This document shows, one piece after another, positions 1-8,169 of a stretch of 64,000 nucleotides of DNA. This stretch comes from Vibrio sp. JC009 (GTDB lineage Bacteria; Pseudomonadota; Gammaproteobacteria; Enterobacterales; Vibrionaceae). Each line of letters starts with the position of its first letter. Within the stretch, counting starts at the first letter, position 1. Both the position numbers and the translations under genes were made by a program. The notes under the pieces were generated by a model. That model was not told where the DNA came from. It worked only from the letters and a program-made list of their open reading frames with translations, and ran no database searches. Where the stretch lies: NCBI RefSeq assembly GCF_029016485.1, contig NZ_CP092107.1, positions 1,426,001 to 1,490,000 on the forward strand, written 5' to 3'.

Positions 1-93
1 GAACTGGCGTCTTTGTCAGACGGAAGTCGGTTCATAAAACGACATCATGGCTCGTGCGCAGTAAGTCTCACCCCCGTGGATTTCAACATGTCG
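1..93 (+). other. open frame running in from the left edge, possible C-terminal end of an unidentified gene
   Basis: Frame 1 is open for 31 codons from the first base to a TGA at 91-93. It would encode a tail ending in Val-Asp-Phe-Asn-Met-Ser-His. I do not recognise the protein, and 31 open codons is weak evidence. The stretch also contains arms of inverted repeats (37-47 pairing with 97-107), so it may instead be part of an untranslated structured RNA. A strong terminator lies 70 bases downstream, consistent with some rightward transcription unit ending here. Confidence 0.25.
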
Positions 94-161
94 CATTGAT
101 GTCGTTTGACAATTGAGGCACGAATTAATAATCGATCGTCAAACAGCTATTGTGCCTGCGA

Positions 162-188
162 CCCATCCCCCTAGGATGGGTTTTTTTT
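162..188 (+). terminator. Rho-independent terminator of the upstream rightward unit
   Basis: CCCATCC (162-168) pairs with GGATGGG (174-180) across a five-base loop and is followed directly by eight T residues. This is a textbook intrinsic terminator for transcription entering from the left. Confidence 0.85.
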
Positions 189-194
189 CGCTTA

Positions 195-230
195 TAAAAA
201 ATCCCGCTCCCATATAAATGAGAGCGGGAT
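195..230 (-). terminator. Rho-independent terminator of the first lactate permease gene
   Basis: On the minus strand ATCCCGCTC pairs with GAGCGGGAT (arms 222-230 and 201-209) and is followed by a T run (complement of A195-A200). It lies just downstream of the permease stop codon at 256. Confidence 0.85.
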
Positions 231-255
231 TATCTTTTCAGGAAAGGGTTGCGGC

Positions 256-1950
256 TCAGCCGCCCATCAGAGCATCGGTTATCTGCATGCCATAAATCAG
301 GGTCAGACCTATAATGCCGGTCAGAACCAGATAGTAGAATGTAGGGATTATGGTTTTACGCAGGGTTGCACCCTCGCGACCCAGCAGACCAACTGTTGCC
401 GATGCCGCAACCACGTTGTGAATCGCAATCATATTACCCGCAGCGGCACCTACCGCCTGCAGAGCGACCAGTGCAGCACTGGAGATAGACAGGGTCTGCG
501 CCACTTCAAACTGGAACTGGCTGAACATCATATTGGAAACTGTGTTCGAGCCTGCGATAAAGGCACCAAGCGCACCAACGGTGGCACTAAGTGCTGGGAA
601 GGCTGAGCCAACCAGGTCTGCTGCGAAGTTGGCTGTGGTGACCGGCATACTCGCTAAGTCGGCACCGTTAACACCTGAGTTAATAAATATACGTACCATA
701 GGGATGGTAAACACCAGTACAAAGCCCGCACCAATCAGGGTTTTACTGGACTCACCAAAGGCTTTGGCAAGTGGCTTTGCACCGCCTTGCTGAAGCAGCA
801 CAGCCAGCAGAGCAACGAAGACCAGAATACCGCCAGGCAGATACAGAGGCTGAATTGCGGTACTGACACCGGCCTCACCAAGAATATTGCTAAAGGACAG
901 GCTTACGCTTTTCAGCATGCCTTTCAGTTCAGGGCTCACTCGGCTGGCAACAAGAATGACTGCCAGAAGTACATAAGGTGCCCAGGCTTTTGCCAGGCTC
1001 ATTGGCTTACCCTGAACCTCATCAAGGTCTATTTTAAGGGTGCCAAGCCACTCTGTCGGCCATTTATCCTCACTTTCAAAGTCCCATTTTGACTTAGGTA
1101 CAAGGAAGCCGTTTTTCGCCGCTGTGACCACAATGGCCAGACCAACAAGACCGCCAATCAGCGACGGGAATTCTGCCCCAAGGAACACACCTGTTAGTGC
1201 ATACGGTACCGTGAAGGCCACACCGGCAAACAGGGCAAACGGCAGGATATCCAGACCTTCACTCCAACTGCGGTTTTTACCAAAGAAGCGGGTCAGCATC
1301 ATTGCCATCAGAACCGGCATCAGGGTACCGACGGTGGCGTGGATCATGGCTACGTTTGAGGTGATTTCCTGCAGGTAGATATCCCAGCTGGAACCCTGAG
1401 CCAGCAGAGTTTCACCAATATTATGGGTATCCAGACCTTTGTTTACCCCCACGATAATAGGCGTACCCACAGCACCGAAGGATACCGGTGTTGACTGGAT
1501 CATCATCCCCATCAGCACAGCAGCAAGTGCCGGGAAGCCGATGGCCACCAGAAGCGGCGCTGCGATAGCCGCAGGGGTACCGAATCCGGATGCGCCTTCA
1601 ATAAAGGAGCCGAAGCACCAGGCAATAATGATGGCCTGTACGCGACGGTCTGCCGATATATCGGTAAATCCGTTACGAATGGTGGTGATCGCGCCGGTAT
1701 GTTTTAAAGTGTTGAGCAGGAAAATGGCACCGAAAACGATCCATAGAACAGAGACTGTGATACCGAGTCCCTGGAATACAGAGGCGATAACACGTGTGGC
1801 TGACATGTCCCAGAAAAGAAGGGCAATGGCAACAGTGGTAAGGAAAGCCACCGGCATGGCTTTTTTAGCGGGCCAGTTTAATCCGACCAGAAGGATAGCG
1901 GCAATCACGATTGGTGAAAAAGCTATCAGGGCTAGTAGTGTTTCACTCAT
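256..1950 (-). CDS. L-lactate permease family transporter (first copy)
   Basis: This is a 564-residue polytopic inner-membrane protein of the LctP lactate permease family (TC 2.A.14), which imports lactate, and in some members glycolate, with protons. The family-typical segment [15 protein letters not shown] is present near residue 118, and the protein is almost entirely hydrophobic helices separated by short loops. The length matches the family (about 530-570). The start is supported by GAGG eight bases upstream of the ATG at 1950. It is divergent from a LysR gene 132 bp away, the usual arrangement for a regulator controlling the transporter. A related permease lies at 3597-5183. The true substrate (lactate or another short hydroxy acid) cannot be read from sequence. 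No lactate dehydrogenase gene is adjacent. Confidence 0.9.
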   Translation of the reverse strand: MSETLLALIAFSPIVIAAILLVGLNWPAKKAMPVAFLTTVAIALLFWDMSATRVIASVFQGLGITVSVLWIVFGAIFLLNTLKHTGAITTIRNGFTDISADRRVQAIIIAWCFGSFIEGASGFGTPAAIAAPLLVAIGFPALAAVLMGMMIQSTPVSFGAVGTPIIVGVNKGLDTHNIGETLLAQGSSWDIYLQEITSNVAMIHATVGTLMPVLMAMMLTRFFGKNRSWSEGLDILPFALFAGVAFTVPYALTGVFLGAEFPSLIGGLVGLAIVVTAAKNGFLVPKSKWDFESEDKWPTEWLGTLKIDLDEVQGKPMSLAKAWAPYVLLAVILVASRVSPELKGMLKSVSLSFSNILGEAGVSTAIQPLYLPGGILVFVALLAVLLQQGGAKPLAKAFGESSKTLIGAGFVLVFTIPMVRIFINSGVNGADLASMPVTTANFAADLVGSAFPALSATVGALGAFIAGSNTVSNMMFSQFQFEVAQTLSISSAALVALQAVGAAAGNMIAIHNVVAASATVGLLGREGATLRKTIIPTFYYLVLTGIIGLTLIYGMQITDALMGG

Positions 1951-2082
1951 TAGTTCATCCTCGTAGGCTGACTTTGTTTTTTGTTGTAATAGGTTTGTTA
2001 AGCAAGCGAAAATTTAACCCTTTATTTTTTGTTGATATAGGGAAATAATGAAAATAATTAATTCCAAAAGTGACATAATCCA

Positions 2083-2982
2083 ATGCGAGCAGATGATCTG
2101 ATTTTGTTTTCTCAGGTGATAGAACTGGGCAGTTTTAGCAAAGTAGCTGAGGAAAATAACCTTACAAACTCGGTAGTTAGTAAAAGAATCGCCCGGCTTG
2201 AAGAAGAAATAGGCACACAGCTTATTTATCGTACAACGCGAAAACTGACGCTTACTGAAGCCGGAAGAGTGCTTTTACAAAGTGCTCAAAATGTGAAGCA
2301 AGCCACCCAGCAGGCGATGGATGCCGTTTCCGGGTTTGGTGAAGATGTGACTGGACACATAAAAATGTCTGTACCGACCATTTCTGGGGATCTGCTTCTT
2401 GCCGATGCTGTGGCGGAATTCAGTGCAATGCATCCGGGCCTGACGATTGATATGTCGCTCAGCAACCGCTTTGTGGACCTGATTGCCGGAGGCTTTGATC
2501 TGGTTATCCGCACCGGGTATCTGGATGACTCAAGCCTGATTGCCCGCCATATTCTGGATTCGCAGTGGATTGTCTGCACATCACCTACCTATATTGCCAG
2601 GCATGGCAAGCCGATGTCACCGGCGGATTTGGTTAACCACAATTGTCTTCTGTATGCCTATCAGAGCACAGGTGCTTCTGACTGGGAGTTTAAAGGTGAG
2701 CATGAAAACTACTTTATTAAGGTGTCGGGCTCCTTTTCTACTAATAACGCAACGGCCCTGCGCAAAGCGGTTCTTGGCGGCTACGGGATTGCTTATGTTC
2801 CCCGTTGCCTGGTTTATCATGACATTCAGGAAGGCAATGTGGTTAACCTTTTTCCGGATCAGGTGGGTAAGAACCTTGGGATATACGCGGTATACCCGTT
2901 TACCCGCCAGCCTTCAATGAAAGTGAAGATGCTGATAGAACATATACGGGCCAGGTATTTAGCGATAGCACATTATTTCTGA
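2083..2982 (+). CDS. LysR-family transcriptional regulator, divergent from lactate permease
   Basis: This 299-residue protein has an N-terminal winged helix-turn-helix (about residues 3-62) and a C-terminal periplasmic-binding-protein-like effector domain (about 90-290) of the CrgA/AaeR-like type. The segment YRTTRKLTLTEAG after the recognition helix is typical of this subgroup. The divergent arrangement with the permease at 256-1950 makes local control of lactate uptake the likely role. It is clearly paralogous to the LysR at 5631-6536, which shares the same linker motif and the segment ELGSFSK. The Shine-Dalgarno is weak. A strong hairpin terminator follows at 3021. Confidence 0.88.
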   Translation: MRADDLILFSQVIELGSFSKVAEENNLTNSVVSKRIARLEEEIGTQLIYRTTRKLTLTEAGRVLLQSAQNVKQATQQAMDAVSGFGEDVTGHIKMSVPTISGDLLLADAVAEFSAMHPGLTIDMSLSNRFVDLIAGGFDLVIRTGYLDDSSLIARHILDSQWIVCTSPTYIARHGKPMSPADLVNHNCLLYAYQSTGASDWEFKGEHENYFIKVSGSFSTNNATALRKAVLGGYGIAYVPRCLVYHDIQEGNVVNLFPDQVGKNLGIYAVYPFTRQPSMKVKMLIEHIRARYLAIAHYF

Positions 2983-3020
2983 ACCGGAGAAATGTCCGGA
3001 AGGTTATTTATTTAAATATG

Positions 3021-3050
3021 AAAAGGCGATTCTTTAGACTCGCCTTTTTT
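3021..3050 (+). terminator. Rho-independent terminator after the LysR gene
   Basis: AAAAGGCGA (3021-3029) pairs with TCGCCTTTT, followed by further T residues to 3050. It is located 38 bases after the LysR stop codon. Confidence 0.85.
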
Positions 3051-3055
3051 AAATA

Positions 3056-3187
3056 TTACCCAATGGAGTTATATACAAATATTAAGTTCAAAGTTTTTCT
3101 GTTAGCATATAATTCTAATTGGGTAAGTTTAAGTTATTTTATGAATGGTAATAAATTTACACTTGATTTACCCATAAATAGGTAAAA
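3056..3187. promoter_or_regulatory. set of TTACCCA/TGGGTAA inverted repeats upstream of the second lactate permease
   Basis: TTACCCAAT at 3056-3064 and its exact reverse complement ATTGGGTAA at 3118-3126 face each other. A third, partly palindromic copy (TTTACCC, seven bases, GGTAAA) lies at 3167-3186. The three lie in a 614-bp gene-free region between the LysR terminator and the permease start at 3597. The rest of this region is AT-rich, and I see no ORF or RNA gene in it. A half-conserved CRP-like match (TGTGA-N6-TCA) occurs near 3400. The repeats look like operator copies for an unidentified regulator; this is inference. Confidence 0.4.
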
Positions 3188-3596
3188 TCAGCTGTTTTAG
3201 GTTGGTTTTATCTGTAATAAAACAACACCGCCATTCTTGAGATGACTCTCCCTGCTCCACATTTGCTGCTTTTGTGCTCAATCTGCGCCGATTTTTATGC
3301 CATCATTGCCACTTATTGGGAAACATATTGTTTCCTTTGGTCGTTTTTTCTCGCCATATTTAACACAAGGACAACAAGATAAGCGATACAGAAGGTGTTC
3401 TGTGATTTGAGTCATTACTAAAGTTAAATATCTGTAAATCCCATCTGGATATTATTATTTTTCGGGGAAATACCTATCTTCAAAAATATTATTAATTATT
3501 TAAACTGTTAGTGTCAGCAATAAAAAGCTGAACGAAAATTACAAAAATAATATTTGTTGCCCAATAAAATAAACTGAAACAATGGAGTCGTTTTAC

Positions 3597-5183
3597 ATGA
3601 CAACCCTAATTATTTCTGTCACACCTATCATTCTTCTCATATGGATGATGACAAAAAAGAATGGTATTCCTTCCCATATAGCGCTGCCACTTACCGCACT
3701 TATGGTGGGTCTGCTGCAGTACTTTTACTTTAAGACGGACTTTACGCTGATAAGCGCTAACATTATCGCCGGTACCCTATCTGCTATTACCCCAATTTCT
3801 ATTGTTGCCGGTGCGATACTGATTAACCGACTGACTTATCTTTCCGGTGCGGAAGCGACCATCCGCCGCTGGCTGGAAGGTATCAGTGATAACAAGGTTG
3901 CACAGCTGATGATTATCGGCTGGGCATTCGCCTTTATGATTGAAGGTGCCTCAGGCTTTGGTACGCCTGCTGCTATCGCTGCTCCTATCCTGGTTGGTCT
4001 TGGATTCCCTGCTTTAAAAGTCGCAATGCTTGCCCTGGTGATGAACTCAGTTCCGGTTTCCTTCGGTGCTGTGGGCACCCCAACCTGGTTTGGTTTTTCA
4101 AACCTTGGGCTGGATGCAACAACTCTGCTTGAAGCCGGTAAAGTAAGTGCCATGATCCATCTGGTTGCTGCTTTTGTGGTGCCACCAATGGCACTGAGAT
4201 TTGTGGTGGGCTGGAAGGAGATTAAATCCAATTATACCTTTGTTCTGCTTAGTACTCTTTCCTGTACCGTTCCGTACTTCCTGATTGCTCAGTGGAACTA
4301 CGAGTTTCCGGCGCTTGTTGGCGGTGCGATTGGTCTGTTAATTTCTGTTCTGGTTGCTAAGTCTGGCTTTGGTCTTGAGAAGCAGGTGAAATCAGAAGAA
4401 GCTGCGGATCTTAAACCTGTTTCAGGGGCTGAGATTTTTAAGGCTATGACGCCGACACTGCTTCTTATTGCTATCCTGATTGTAACCCGTATCAAGCAGT
4501 TTGGTATCAAGGCGATGCTGACTGACAGTACTGAAATGTTCACTGTTTCGTTTGGTGCGCTAGGAGATTTCAGCATCAGTAAGGCGCTAATCTTTAAACT
4601 GAGCCATATTCTGGGCACAGATGTTAGCTGGGCGTATAAGACTCTGTATGTGCCTGCGCTTATTCCGTTCCTGCTGGTGGCGTTGATCTCCATTCCTGTA
4701 TTTAAGCTTCAGGCCAGCCTGGTTAAGCAGATGTTTACTGAAACCGGAAGCCGTATCAAGATGCCGTTTATTGCTCTGGTTGGTGCTCTGATCATGGTTA
4801 AACTGATGATGACGGGAGATGAGAACTCGCCAATTATGGTAACAGGCCAGGCGTTTGCTGATCTGATGGGTACCAGTTGGCAGTATGTGGCATCTTACCT
4901 TGGTGCGCTGGGTGCCTTCTTCTCTGGCTCTGCAACTGTATCTAACCTGACATTTGGTGCAATTCAGCAGACTATCGCGCTGAACGTTGGCCTGTCTCAG
5001 ACCACCATCCTTGGTCTACAGTCAGTTGGTGGCGCTATGGGTAATATGGTCTGCATCAACAACATTATTGCCGTATCCACCATTCTGGGTATCGCTAACC
5101 AGGAAGGTTACATTATCAAGAGGACAGTTATTCCGATGCTGACCTTTGGTCTTGTGGCCGCGGGGATGAGTGTGGTTGTTTAA
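3597..5183 (+). CDS. L-lactate permease family transporter (second copy)
   Basis: This is a second LctP-family permease of about 528 residues, built of repeated hydrophobic helices with the same [15 protein letters not shown] segment as the first copy. I place the start at the ATG at 3597 rather than 3582. GGAG at 3584-3587 then stands nine bases upstream, and it would otherwise fall inside the coding region. Overall similarity to the first permease looks moderate rather than recent, with different loops and a shorter length, so the pair is not a fresh duplication. It is convergent with a LysR gene at 5631-6536 that is paralogous to the one beside the first permease. The two permease-regulator pairs are therefore mirror images. 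Likely substrate: lactate or a related hydroxy acid. Confidence 0.88.
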   Translation: MTTLIISVTPIILLIWMMTKKNGIPSHIALPLTALMVGLLQYFYFKTDFTLISANIIAGTLSAITPISIVAGAILINRLTYLSGAEATIRRWLEGISDNKVAQLMIIGWAFAFMIEGASGFGTPAAIAAPILVGLGFPALKVAMLALVMNSVPVSFGAVGTPTWFGFSNLGLDATTLLEAGKVSAMIHLVAAFVVPPMALRFVVGWKEIKSNYTFVLLSTLSCTVPYFLIAQWNYEFPALVGGAIGLLISVLVAKSGFGLEKQVKSEEAADLKPVSGAEIFKAMTPTLLLIAILIVTRIKQFGIKAMLTDSTEMFTVSFGALGDFSISKALIFKLSHILGTDVSWAYKTLYVPALIPFLLVALISIPVFKLQASLVKQMFTETGSRIKMPFIALVGALIMVKLMMTGDENSPIMVTGQAFADLMGTSWQYVASYLGALGAFFSGSATVSNLTFGAIQQTIALNVGLSQTTILGLQSVGGAMGNMVCINNIIAVSTILGIANQEGYIIKRTVIPMLTFGLVAAGMSVVV

Positions 5184-5199
5184 TTATCTTTAACAAGCC

Positions 5200-5306
5200 G
5201 TCATTCCTGCGAAGGCAGGAATCTTCTAAAAACGCGCTGTAGAGACAATAAGTTACTCAGACTCTACAGCGCGCAGAAATCAGATCCCCGCCTTCGCGGG
5301 GATGAC
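5200..5306. repeat. composite palindromic (REP/BIME-like) repeat
   Basis: This is a 107-bp element made of three nested hairpins. The outer arm at 5200-5224 (GTCATTCC...GGAATCT) is the near reverse complement of the right arm ending at 5306 (AGATCCCC...GGATGAC). Each outer arm is itself a small hairpin (CCTGCGAAGGCAGG and CCCCGCCTTCGCGGGG). In the middle CGCGCTGTAGAG pairs with CTCTACAGCGCG. A partial extra copy (CCTTCGCGGGGATGAT) lies on the far side of the adjacent MITE at 5582. Such units are dispersed in many gamma-proteobacterial genomes and may act as a bidirectional terminator for the convergent genes here. Confidence 0.75.
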
Positions 5307-5317
5307 AACCTTAAGCC

Positions 5318-5580
5318 CTGGCTCTTATACACAAATATCAAAGTGACCAGAGAACGGTTCTCCCCCTTGAGTGAAAAAGCCTAACTGGTTGATAAAGCTA
5401 ATAGAAGGGGGAGTTAGAGGGGGTTGGTTATGCCATGCATGGTTAAACCACCAAAACTTAAACCCATGAGAAACAACCCCTCCCTGCCTCCCCTTCGATG
5501 TTACTTCTTCGAAAATCCGTCCTTTCGAGGCTAAGGGGAGGAGCATTCTTTGGCTCCTTAAATTTGTGTATAAGAGTCAG
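5318..5580. mobile_element. 263-bp MITE with Tn5/IS50-like terminal inverted repeats
   Basis: The left end CTGGCTCTTATACACAAAT (5318-5336) and the inverted right end CTGACTCTTATACACAAAT (complement of 5562-5580) differ at one base. They are close to the 19-bp outside end recognised by the Tn5/IS50 transposase (IS4 family). The interior is rich in short G/C-tract inverted blocks and has no credible coding capacity, as expected for a non-autonomous miniature element mobilised in trans. I do not see a clean 9-bp target duplication (left flank CCTTAAGCC, right flank GCCTTCGCG), so it may be old or rearranged. It sits within palindromic repeat sequence between convergent genes. Confidence 0.75.
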
Positions 5581-5630
5581 GCCTTCGCGGGGATGATACT
5601 TTTTACCTTATCAGTAATTTAAAAGTTTCC

Positions 5631-6536
5631 TCAGAACTTACCACTAGCCCGGTTATAACACTCATAAATATGTTCAATAAAGAGCCGGGTCTTTTCTGAT
5701 AAATGCTTGGTGTAAGGATAGACGGCGTAGATTCCAAGGCTTTTTGCCACCTGCTCCTGCAGTATCTCGGTAAGCGTGCCGTCGGCTAAATTCTCTGCCA
5801 CCAGAACGCGGGGAACATAGATAATCCCCTGTCCGAACAGAGCCGCCTTTCTTAATGCTGATGCATTATTGGTGCAGAAGTTTCCGGAAACGTTCAGGGT
5901 GAAGTTTTCTGGATCTCCTTTAAATAACCACTCATACGCGCCGGTCTCCTGGTAGGAGTACCCCAGGCAGTTGTGCTCAGTTAAATCTTCCGGTTTTTCC
6001 GGGATGCCGTGGCTTTCCAGGTACTCAGGCGCTGCGCAGATCACCCATTGAGCATCAACCATGCGACGGGCAATATAACTTGAGTCGGGCAGCACCCCGG
6101 TGCGGATTGCCAGATCGTAACCTTCTTCAATCAGATCCACAAAGCGGTTATCCAGATCCATATGCACCTTTATATCCGGATATTTTGCGCAGAACTCAGC
6201 CACCGCCTGAGGCAGAATCAGCTCACCCGATATGGTTGGGACGGTAACACGGATGGTACCGGAAAGACTTTCTCCCAGCCCCTGCAGCTCTTCTTCGGCG
6301 TATTGAACCGAGCGGTGAATTTCGCGGGCGTGGTTGAAAAAAATCTTACCGGCTTCGGTCAGAGTCAGTTTGCGGGTTGTGCGGTAAATTAACTGAACCC
6401 CCAGATCCTGCTCGAGCCGGGTGATGCGTTTGCTGATCACCGACTTAGTCAGGCTCACATGCTCAGCCGCTTTACTAAAAGAGCCAAGTTCAATCAGATG
6501 GTAAAAAATCAGGAAGTCGTCAGTATTTCTAATCAT
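5631..6536 (-). CDS. LysR-family transcriptional regulator near the second lactate permease
   Basis: This 301-residue CrgA/AaeR-like LysR protein has a winged HTH at about residues 5-64 and an effector-binding domain at about 92-295. It shares the ELGSFSK and YRTTRKLTLTEAG segments with the regulator at 2083-2982 and is its closest relative in the window. It is convergent with the second permease, across the REP repeat and MITE. It is also divergent from the cysteine-desulfurase-like gene at 6677 (140 bp apart), so it could regulate either side. The Shine-Dalgarno is weak. The effector is unknown, and lactate or another hydroxy acid is a guess from context. Confidence 0.85.
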   Translation of the reverse strand: MIRNTDDFLIFYHLIELGSFSKAAEHVSLTKSVISKRITRLEQDLGVQLIYRTTRKLTLTEAGKIFFNHAREIHRSVQYAEEELQGLGESLSGTIRVTVPTISGELILPQAVAEFCAKYPDIKVHMDLDNRFVDLIEEGYDLAIRTGVLPDSSYIARRMVDAQWVICAAPEYLESHGIPEKPEDLTEHNCLGYSYQETGAYEWLFKGDPENFTLNVSGNFCTNNASALRKAALFGQGIIYVPRVLVAENLADGTLTEILQEQVAKSLGIYAVYPYTKHLSEKTRLFIEHIYECYNRASGKF

Positions 6537-6676
6537 TAGTTAACTTTTGGCAACAAAATTAATAATCGTTGCAAATAGTTTAGTGGATGCATAAAGATAA
6601 GCCAATTGAGTAATCAGTAAAATGCCGTCATCATAGGCAGATCTGTGACACAGTCAGTAACAAGGCAAGGACTAAA

Positions 6677-7828
6677 ATGATTTATCTTGATCATGCGGCG
6701 ACCAGCAATCCCAAGCCCGCTTCTGTTGCGGAGGCGATGGTGCACTTTATCAGCGAGGGATGCGCAAATCCGGGAAGGGGCAGTCATCCTCTGGCTAATG
6801 ATGCGGCACGACTGATATTTGAAACCAGAGAAAACCTGCTTGATTTTTTCCATGCCGGAGAAAATGCGCAGGCGGTATTTACCGGAAATATTACTCAGTC
6901 TCTGAATTTAGTTCTGAAAGGGGTAGTAAAGCCCGGAGATCAGGTGATCACCAGTAGCATGGAACATAACGCCATGATGCGGCCACTAAGAGAGTTAGAG
7001 CAGATTGGTGTCGTCGTGACGGTCATTCCCTGCGATGTAAAAAGTGGTCTGATAAACCCTGGTGATATAGCTGAAGCAATTACCGCCAAAACCCGGATGA
7101 TAGCGATGAATCACGGTTCTAATACCTTTGGAACCGTGCAGCCCATTGAGGAAATCGGCCGGCTCTGCCAGAAGCAGGGCATCTTATTTCTGCTGGATAC
7201 AGCTCAGAGCGCAGGTGTGATTCCTATTGATATGGATGCATCGCACATCGACTATCTTGCTTTTACCGGTCATAAAGGCCTGCTTGGTCCAATGGGAACC
7301 GGTGGTTTGATTCTGAGTGAAAAGGCTCAGAGGGAGAAGATAAAACCTCTGTTTACCGGCGGTACGGGAAGCAACTCTGAGCTTGAAGTCCAGCCGGATT
7401 TTCTGCCCGATGCTTTGGAAAGCGGCACGCCTAATCTGCCTGGTATCGCGGGACTTAACGCCGGTATTCACTGGCTGAAAGAGAAGGGGATCGAAAACAT
7501 CAGCCGGCATGAGCAGGAGCTGACCGCTTTTCTGGTTTCTTCGCTGAGAGCCATTCCAAAGGTTTCTGTCTATGGTCATGCGGAGGAAGCTCAGCATGTG
7601 GGCGTAATTTCATTTTCCATTGATGGGAAAGATATCGGAGAGATTGACGCTCAGTTAGCCTATGAGCACCAGATATGCTGCCGTACCGGATTACATTGCT
7701 CGCCCGCGTCACATAAGACCATGGGGACTTTTCCGCAGGGCACCATTCGCCTGAGTATCGGAGCTTTCACTTCCAGGGAAGAGATAACCCGCGTCATTGA
7801 AGTGATAACCTCGCTTGCTGAAAACTAA
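6677..7828 (+). CDS. class V aminotransferase, cysteine desulfurase family (EF2568 type)
   Basis: This 383-residue PLP enzyme is of the NifS/SufS-like class V aminotransferase fold. The PLP-binding lysine is K200 in TGHKGLLGPMG, the aspartate/glutamine/histidine pocket is visible (LDTAQSAG), and C341 in the motif GLHCSP sits where the desulfurase catalytic cysteine is expected. The C-terminal pattern SHKTMG-x-x-x-GTIRLSIG is characteristic of the subfamily named after Enterococcus EF2568. That subfamily co-occurs with selenium-dependent molybdenum hydroxylase maturation genes. The likely reaction is release of sulfur or selenium from cysteine or selenocysteine. It is first of three rightward genes with DUF3343 and YedF-like proteins, supporting a Se/S mobilisation role. 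Not a housekeeping IscS. Confidence 0.85.
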   Translation: MIYLDHAATSNPKPASVAEAMVHFISEGCANPGRGSHPLANDAARLIFETRENLLDFFHAGENAQAVFTGNITQSLNLVLKGVVKPGDQVITSSMEHNAMMRPLRELEQIGVVVTVIPCDVKSGLINPGDIAEAITAKTRMIAMNHGSNTFGTVQPIEEIGRLCQKQGILFLLDTAQSAGVIPIDMDASHIDYLAFTGHKGLLGPMGTGGLILSEKAQREKIKPLFTGGTGSNSELEVQPDFLPDALESGTPNLPGIAGLNAGIHWLKEKGIENISRHEQELTAFLVSSLRAIPKVSVYGHAEEAQHVGVISFSIDGKDIGEIDAQLAYEHQICCRTGLHCSPASHKTMGTFPQGTIRLSIGAFTSREEITRVIEVITSLAEN

Positions 7829-7905
7829 GTTAACGAACCTGCAACACGATTTCTACCGATTTAAGAGTATGATAGCGGGCATAAAAAATGCTCGCAGGGT
7901 GAACA

Positions 7906-8169
7906 ATGGCCACACTTGATTACATCGTTACTTTTTCTTCCAGCAACCTGGCTCTGAAAGCGGAAAGCCTGCTGAATAAGGCTGGTGTCCGGGTCAGATT
8001 GGTTGCCGCGCCAAGAAGTATTAGTTCTGAATGTGGATTTTGCCTGCTTCTGGAAAGACTGGAATGCAGCAATCTGGCAGAAAAATTAGAGACTCTGGGG
8101 GCGGTTTATGCCGGTATCTTCACAAAGAAACAAATAGATGGAGTAACAGAATATGAACAACAAGCTTGA
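7906..8169 (+). CDS. DUF3343 protein, putative Se/S carrier-like
   Basis: This small 87-residue protein matches the DUF3343 family. The first half reads as a beta-alpha unit (YIVTFSSSNLALKAE) followed by the family's Pro-Arg-x-Ile-Ser-Ser-x-Cys-Gly signature, here PRSISSECGFC with cysteines 43 and 46. Members are often found beside YedF, SelD and cysteine desulfurase-like genes and are described as putative selenium/sulfur carrier-like proteins; biochemical proof is lacking. The stop codon lies inside the start of the next gene (17-bp overlap), indicating translational coupling with the YedF-like protein. Confidence 0.75.
   Translation: MATLDYIVTFSSSNLALKAESLLNKAGVRVRLVAAPRSISSECGFCLLLERLECSNLAEKLETLGAVYAGIFTKKQIDGVTEYEQQA

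Noticed and set aside
1..188. known housekeeping RNAs (4.5S, 6S, RNase P RNA, tmRNA)
   Set aside because: None of the conserved core elements of these RNAs could be matched.
418..1966. several rightward frames overlapping the first lactate permease
   Set aside because: They are antisense shadows of a clear membrane transporter gene.
5325..5546. 73-codon open frame inside the MITE
   Set aside because: It lies wholly within the short element, whose composition is dominated by inverted G/C tracts, and has no ribosome binding site or family similarity.
5309..5589. 9-bp target site duplication of the MITE
   Set aside because: Left flank CCTTAAGCC and right flank GCCTTCGCG do not match; only short partial similarity is present.
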